Shown here one piece after another: positions 34,081-37,492 of a DNA stretch of 37,492 bases (its first letter is position 1; every line of letters starts with the position of its first letter). A program made the position numbers and the translations under genes. The notes under the pieces are model-generated. The model was not told where the DNA came from. It saw only the letters and a list, made by a program, of their open reading frames with translations, and did no database searches. Source of the stretch: Treponema sp. (GTDB lineage: Bacteria > Spirochaetota > Spirochaetia > Treponematales > Breznakiellaceae); contig WQSQ01000006.1 in NCBI GenBank assembly GCA_009787775.1, positions 1-37,492 of the forward strand, given 5' to 3'.

Positions 34081-36147
34081 TTAATGCTGTGTTTTCCTCA
34101 ATGAATCCTTGAATATCTTGTCCGCATCCAGTTTTTCATCTACGCCGAAAACAGGGATTATTCCCTCATTTTTGACGCTTCGGAAAACTGGCCCGGGGCG
34201 ATCTGTATATGCCCAGCTGTTTTCGTTGTTTACAATTTGATCCAGTAAAGTAACTACTGACAGTGAAAAGAAAATTATTGTCGCGTTAATTTTTCTTTCC
34301 GGCTGAAGCATCATTTCCATCCTCCTTGATACTGGACTGGGTACCTGGAAATTGTATGCTGCCCACGGATTATTAATTCCACTGCACGGAGCTTTAGCTG
34401 CCGCTCCTCCTGCGTGTATGCCCTGTTCAATGCCTTTTGCTACCAATGTTAAATATTTGCGCAGCTTTCTTACTTCGGAGTAAATCGGAATAACCTCGTT
34501 TTTTTGAAGAGGTGGCGGCCCTATGGATTCAAATTTATAATACGGAAGAAAGTATAACCGTTTGATCCAATGAAGTTCATTCATGCTTTTTTTTGCATAA
34601 GCAGATCGCGTATCCTTTGTGTTTTCTAGTACCCGACAATAATCAGTTAAACGCGGAAGGTAATCCCGTGAAAAGCTGTCTTCTATGTATCCGCGCCAGT
34701 TATTCACAGTATCGCCTATTTCATCGCTTACTTTTACCATGGTTCCATCAGAACCCTCAACAATACTAAAATTTACATAACGAAGCCCTATAAAAAGGTC
34801 GTCCAGTATATTCAACAATATTGATATCTGATGAAGCGGATCGCACGGAGCGATTAATTCATAACCCTGCTTCATGTTATATATATTTGCGAAATACGGA
34901 TAAAGATCCGGAAATTCTTCAAGTCTGTCCCATCCCGCTTTTGGAAAGAGAGCTCCCAGAGCGGAACGCGCCTGCTCCATGGTTCTATACTCAGACTTTG
35001 CCGCATCTTCTTTTGTAATACGTTCAATTACCTTTGGATCGTTCAAATCTTCACCGATATCCGCTTCTCCATGTTCTTGACCATCCTCGGAGATTTCATT
35101 ATTTTCATCGTCTGATTCATTTTGTATTGCTTCAATATCTATATTGTCAATCTGTTTAGCGTTCCATTCCGAGGAGTCCAATTGCTCAGTTTCGGTAATG
35201 TTCAGGAAAGCCATTACGCGTCTGCGTCTTTCGATAAAAAAGCGTTCATAATCAATAAAGCGATCTGAGATTAATCTCATGAGTATAGGATATAAGCCAA
35301 AATGAACATGCTTTCGTATATCAACATACGACGCGATTATATTGCGTATAATTTCCTGATATTTTTCTTTTGCTTCCATTGGACTTTCTATGTACAGGAT
35401 TTTATATATCAATTTATAAGCTGACTTAATATCTTCCAGTTTGATTTCTTCCAGAATGAACATTGGTTTGTAAACAAGGCGCAGAATATCTGAAAAATCA
35501 GAACCTGTTACCGAACGCGGATGAGATTGCAATTCGGCAATATTTTTGGAAAGCTGTTCAATGTCCCAGCCACGCATTGTATCAAAAAGTTTATAAACAA
35601 AGGGAGACGCTCTTCTTAACTGATTGTTACGTTTTGTATTGCTTTTCGGGAAAAGGCTTCTTGTTGCATATACCATTCTTTCGATTTTATTATAATATTC
35701 GTTCATGCGGATTGTTACAAAGCGGGGATTGATAAAATCAACAGGTTCCCTAAAAAAGGAAAATATAGATTTAAGCACACTCAAGGAACTTTTTATTTCA
35801 AAAATCAACTGCCCTGCATATTGATCAATTTTTATCCTTTCCCTGTAACTTAGTTTGGAGGGAACTGAAGGATCGTCTCCAGGATACGGCTCTGTTCGTT
35901 TTGATTTGCTTTTAATGTCATCATCCAGCGGAACATCTATTCTTCGGATGCGTTTACTTACTTTATCGCCTGCCAGTGTATTTTTTTTACTATCAGCAAC
36001 ATCGGCGTTTCGTTCTGTGCCGACCTCGCCTCCGAGTAAACTCGCCATCCTCTTGGCTTCCGCATCGTCTTTAACGCCCAATTTATCCCTTACACGGCTT
36101 AATTCGCCAGGCGCATAGACCTCATTATTGTTCTTTGCCATAATCAC
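34081..36147 (-). CDS. Large conserved hypothetical protein (probably spirochaete-specific)
   Basis: 688-aa ORF with coding-like composition, highly charged acidic linker (ESDDENNEISEDGQEHGEADIGEDL); ATG overlaps upstream gene stop. Confidence 0.75.
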   Translation of the reverse strand: MIMAKNNNEVYAPGELSRVRDKLGVKDDAEAKRMASLLGGEVGTERNADVADSKKNTLAGDKVSKRIRRIDVPLDDDIKSKSKRTEPYPGDDPSVPSKLSYRERIKIDQYAGQLIFEIKSSLSVLKSIFSFFREPVDFINPRFVTIRMNEYYNKIERMVYATRSLFPKSNTKRNNQLRRASPFVYKLFDTMRGWDIEQLSKNIAELQSHPRSVTGSDFSDILRLVYKPMFILEEIKLEDIKSAYKLIYKILYIESPMEAKEKYQEIIRNIIASYVDIRKHVHFGLYPILMRLISDRFIDYERFFIERRRRVMAFLNITETEQLDSSEWNAKQIDNIDIEAIQNESDDENNEISEDGQEHGEADIGEDLNDPKVIERITKEDAAKSEYRTMEQARSALGALFPKAGWDRLEEFPDLYPYFANIYNMKQGYELIAPCDPLHQISILLNILDDLFIGLRYVNFSIVEGSDGTMVKVSDEIGDTVNNWRGYIEDSFSRDYLPRLTDYCRVLENTKDTRSAYAKKSMNELHWIKRLYFLPYYKFESIGPPPLQKNEVIPIYSEVRKLRKYLTLVAKGIEQGIHAGGAAAKAPCSGINNPWAAYNFQVPSPVSRRMEMMLQPERKINATIIFFSLSVVTLLDQIVNNENSWAYTDRPGPVFRSVKNEGIIPVFGVDEKLDADKIFKDSLRKTQH

Positions 36148-37217
36148 ACCCGTAAATAAAGTTTTTCTCCCATTCCCTTGATGTTTTTGATATTGACCTG
36201 TTCGCCGTCGGAATTAACAAGTACTCCGTTATAAAATCCCAGTGTAATATTAAAATCAGCGCTAGTAATTAATAGTCTTTTACCGCTGATATTCTGCTCT
36301 TTTGGAGTAAAAGTTAGATCAACCATACCTTCAACATCCTGTATGACCCATTTTTCATCAGGGCTGTTTGGCATTGTAATCAATACCGGAGGCAGAGGAG
36401 TTAATTTTCCGTTTATCCACATCGCGTTTTCATTATTTTTATTTTTTTCTCTTGTTTGATTTTCGGCAATATGGAAGCCAAATCGCTTTTTTTCCTCATT
36501 AATTCCTGCGGCACTGCATATGGTGGTATGCATTCTGTATGGAAAAAAACCCTTATAATCACAGAAAACACCCAAGCAGGAGTCCTTTCTCATGGCAATG
36601 TGCTTTCCAGCAAAAACCATATCTCCGTAAACAGGAGAGAACGCTTTATATGCGTACATTATTCGTTGCGGCGAGAAACCAAGAGATACCGCCATTGGGG
36701 TCATATCCTGGCTTTTAATATTATACGCAAGATGAACGGTCAGAGAAGGATGTTTTTTTGTTGATTCAATATTCATGTCAAGTTTTACAGTATCCGCGTC
36801 CAGCCAGCTATGAATACGGAAAAAAAAGTCTGATGAGCGGCTGTCCAGCGAAGAATTCGCAAGACTGACGGGAAGCCGCCAGCCTGTGCCGGGTTTTATC
36901 TTTCTGAAAAAAAATGTCTGCTCATTCCTCCTGTCATACAGAAAAATCTGAGCCATTCTGTACATTTTTACATTGCAAAAAAGCGCTTCCAGTGAAAAAA
37001 AATCATCATACGCGCTGAAAGACTGCCATTCCTTAATTCTGAGGTCTCCTACCCAGCGCGGCAAAGGGAATCCATAGGGTTTGCGTATTTCCTGTAAATC
37101 TACCCTCTCAAATGCCTTATCCCAGGTCCCTATAATGGGATTGCCGTCTTCAACAGGTGAGGCAATTGGAGGCAACACTTCCCTGGTATACATCTGTCTA
37201 ATACTAGCATATATCAT
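36144..37217 (-). CDS. Conserved hypothetical protein, operonic with 34081-36147 (start may be MYTREVLPP)
   Basis: 357-aa ORF with 4-bp overlap to downstream partner. Confidence 0.72.
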   Translation of the reverse strand: MIYASIRQMYTREVLPPIASPVEDGNPIIGTWDKAFERVDLQEIRKPYGFPLPRWVGDLRIKEWQSFSAYDDFFSLEALFCNVKMYRMAQIFLYDRRNEQTFFFRKIKPGTGWRLPVSLANSSLDSRSSDFFFRIHSWLDADTVKLDMNIESTKKHPSLTVHLAYNIKSQDMTPMAVSLGFSPQRIMYAYKAFSPVYGDMVFAGKHIAMRKDSCLGVFCDYKGFFPYRMHTTICSAAGINEEKKRFGFHIAENQTREKNKNNENAMWINGKLTPLPPVLITMPNSPDEKWVIQDVEGMVDLTFTPKEQNISGKRLLITSADFNITLGFYNGVLVNSDGEQVNIKNIKGMGEKLYLRV

Positions 37218-37242
37218 ATTATTAAGCTATAATTTGCGGATT

Positions 37243-37492
37243 ATGAACTGTGACCCGTCAAATCCAAAAGGCTGCGGATTTGTAAATGTCTGGCAGGAAA
37301 CATTCCCTGTACGCTTTGGCACGATAGATAAATCCGACAGATTAACGCTGAATTCAATTTTTAATTATTTTCAGGAAGCCGCTATATGCCACGCGGAAAA
37401 CCTGAATGTAGGACGAGAAGAAATGATCCGCACAGGGCAGGCATGGATTCTGTCGCGAATGTCCGTGCTGGTTGAAAGACGTCCCAAATACA
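37243..37492 (+). CDS. Acyl-ACP thioesterase family protein (partial, runs off window)
   Basis: MNCDPSNPKGCGFVNVWQETFPVRFGTIDKSDRLTLNSIFNYFQEAAICHAENLNVGREEMIRTGQAWILSRMSVLVERRPKY, matches acyl-ACP thioesterase N-terminus. Confidence 0.8.
   Translation, partial: MNCDPSNPKGCGFVNVWQETFPVRFGTIDKSDRLTLNSIFNYFQEAAICHAENLNVGREEMIRTGQAWILSRMSVLVERRPKY

Overview
The window looks like a chromosomal segment from a gut-type Treponema or related spirochaete (inferred from gene content and neighbourhood; no database was searched). Recognisable housekeeping genes are rsgA, glnS, the SRP RNA gene, dnaX, ybaB/ebfC, recR, polA, ftsH and a mscL-family channel. There is also an L-arabinose block (FGGY kinase, araA, araD) beside a GH105-like hydrolase, a moxR/DUF58/DUF4129-like operon, a divergent fliG paralogue with an M16C protease, and several lineage-specific proteins. 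The most unusual material is non-coding. (1) Two tandem arrays of imperfect palindromes, at about 2064-2224 and 21059-21173, have different sequences but the same 23-bp period and a similar dyad architecture. (2) An ORF-free interval at about 19409-19622 looks like a free-standing structured RNA: promoter-like boxes, an 8-bp long-range stem and a strong + strand terminator whose loop carries an 11-nt match to the anti-Shine-Dalgarno 3' end of 16S rRNA. (3) An XRE regulator/repeat-lipoprotein cassette is bracketed by related hairpins, and the lipoprotein gene has an 86-bp perfect internal duplication. Other points are a decayed Rpn/PDDEXK transposase, an apparent NUDIX-like remnant and several large intergenic inverted repeats. 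All calls come from reading the sequence and the supplied ORF track.
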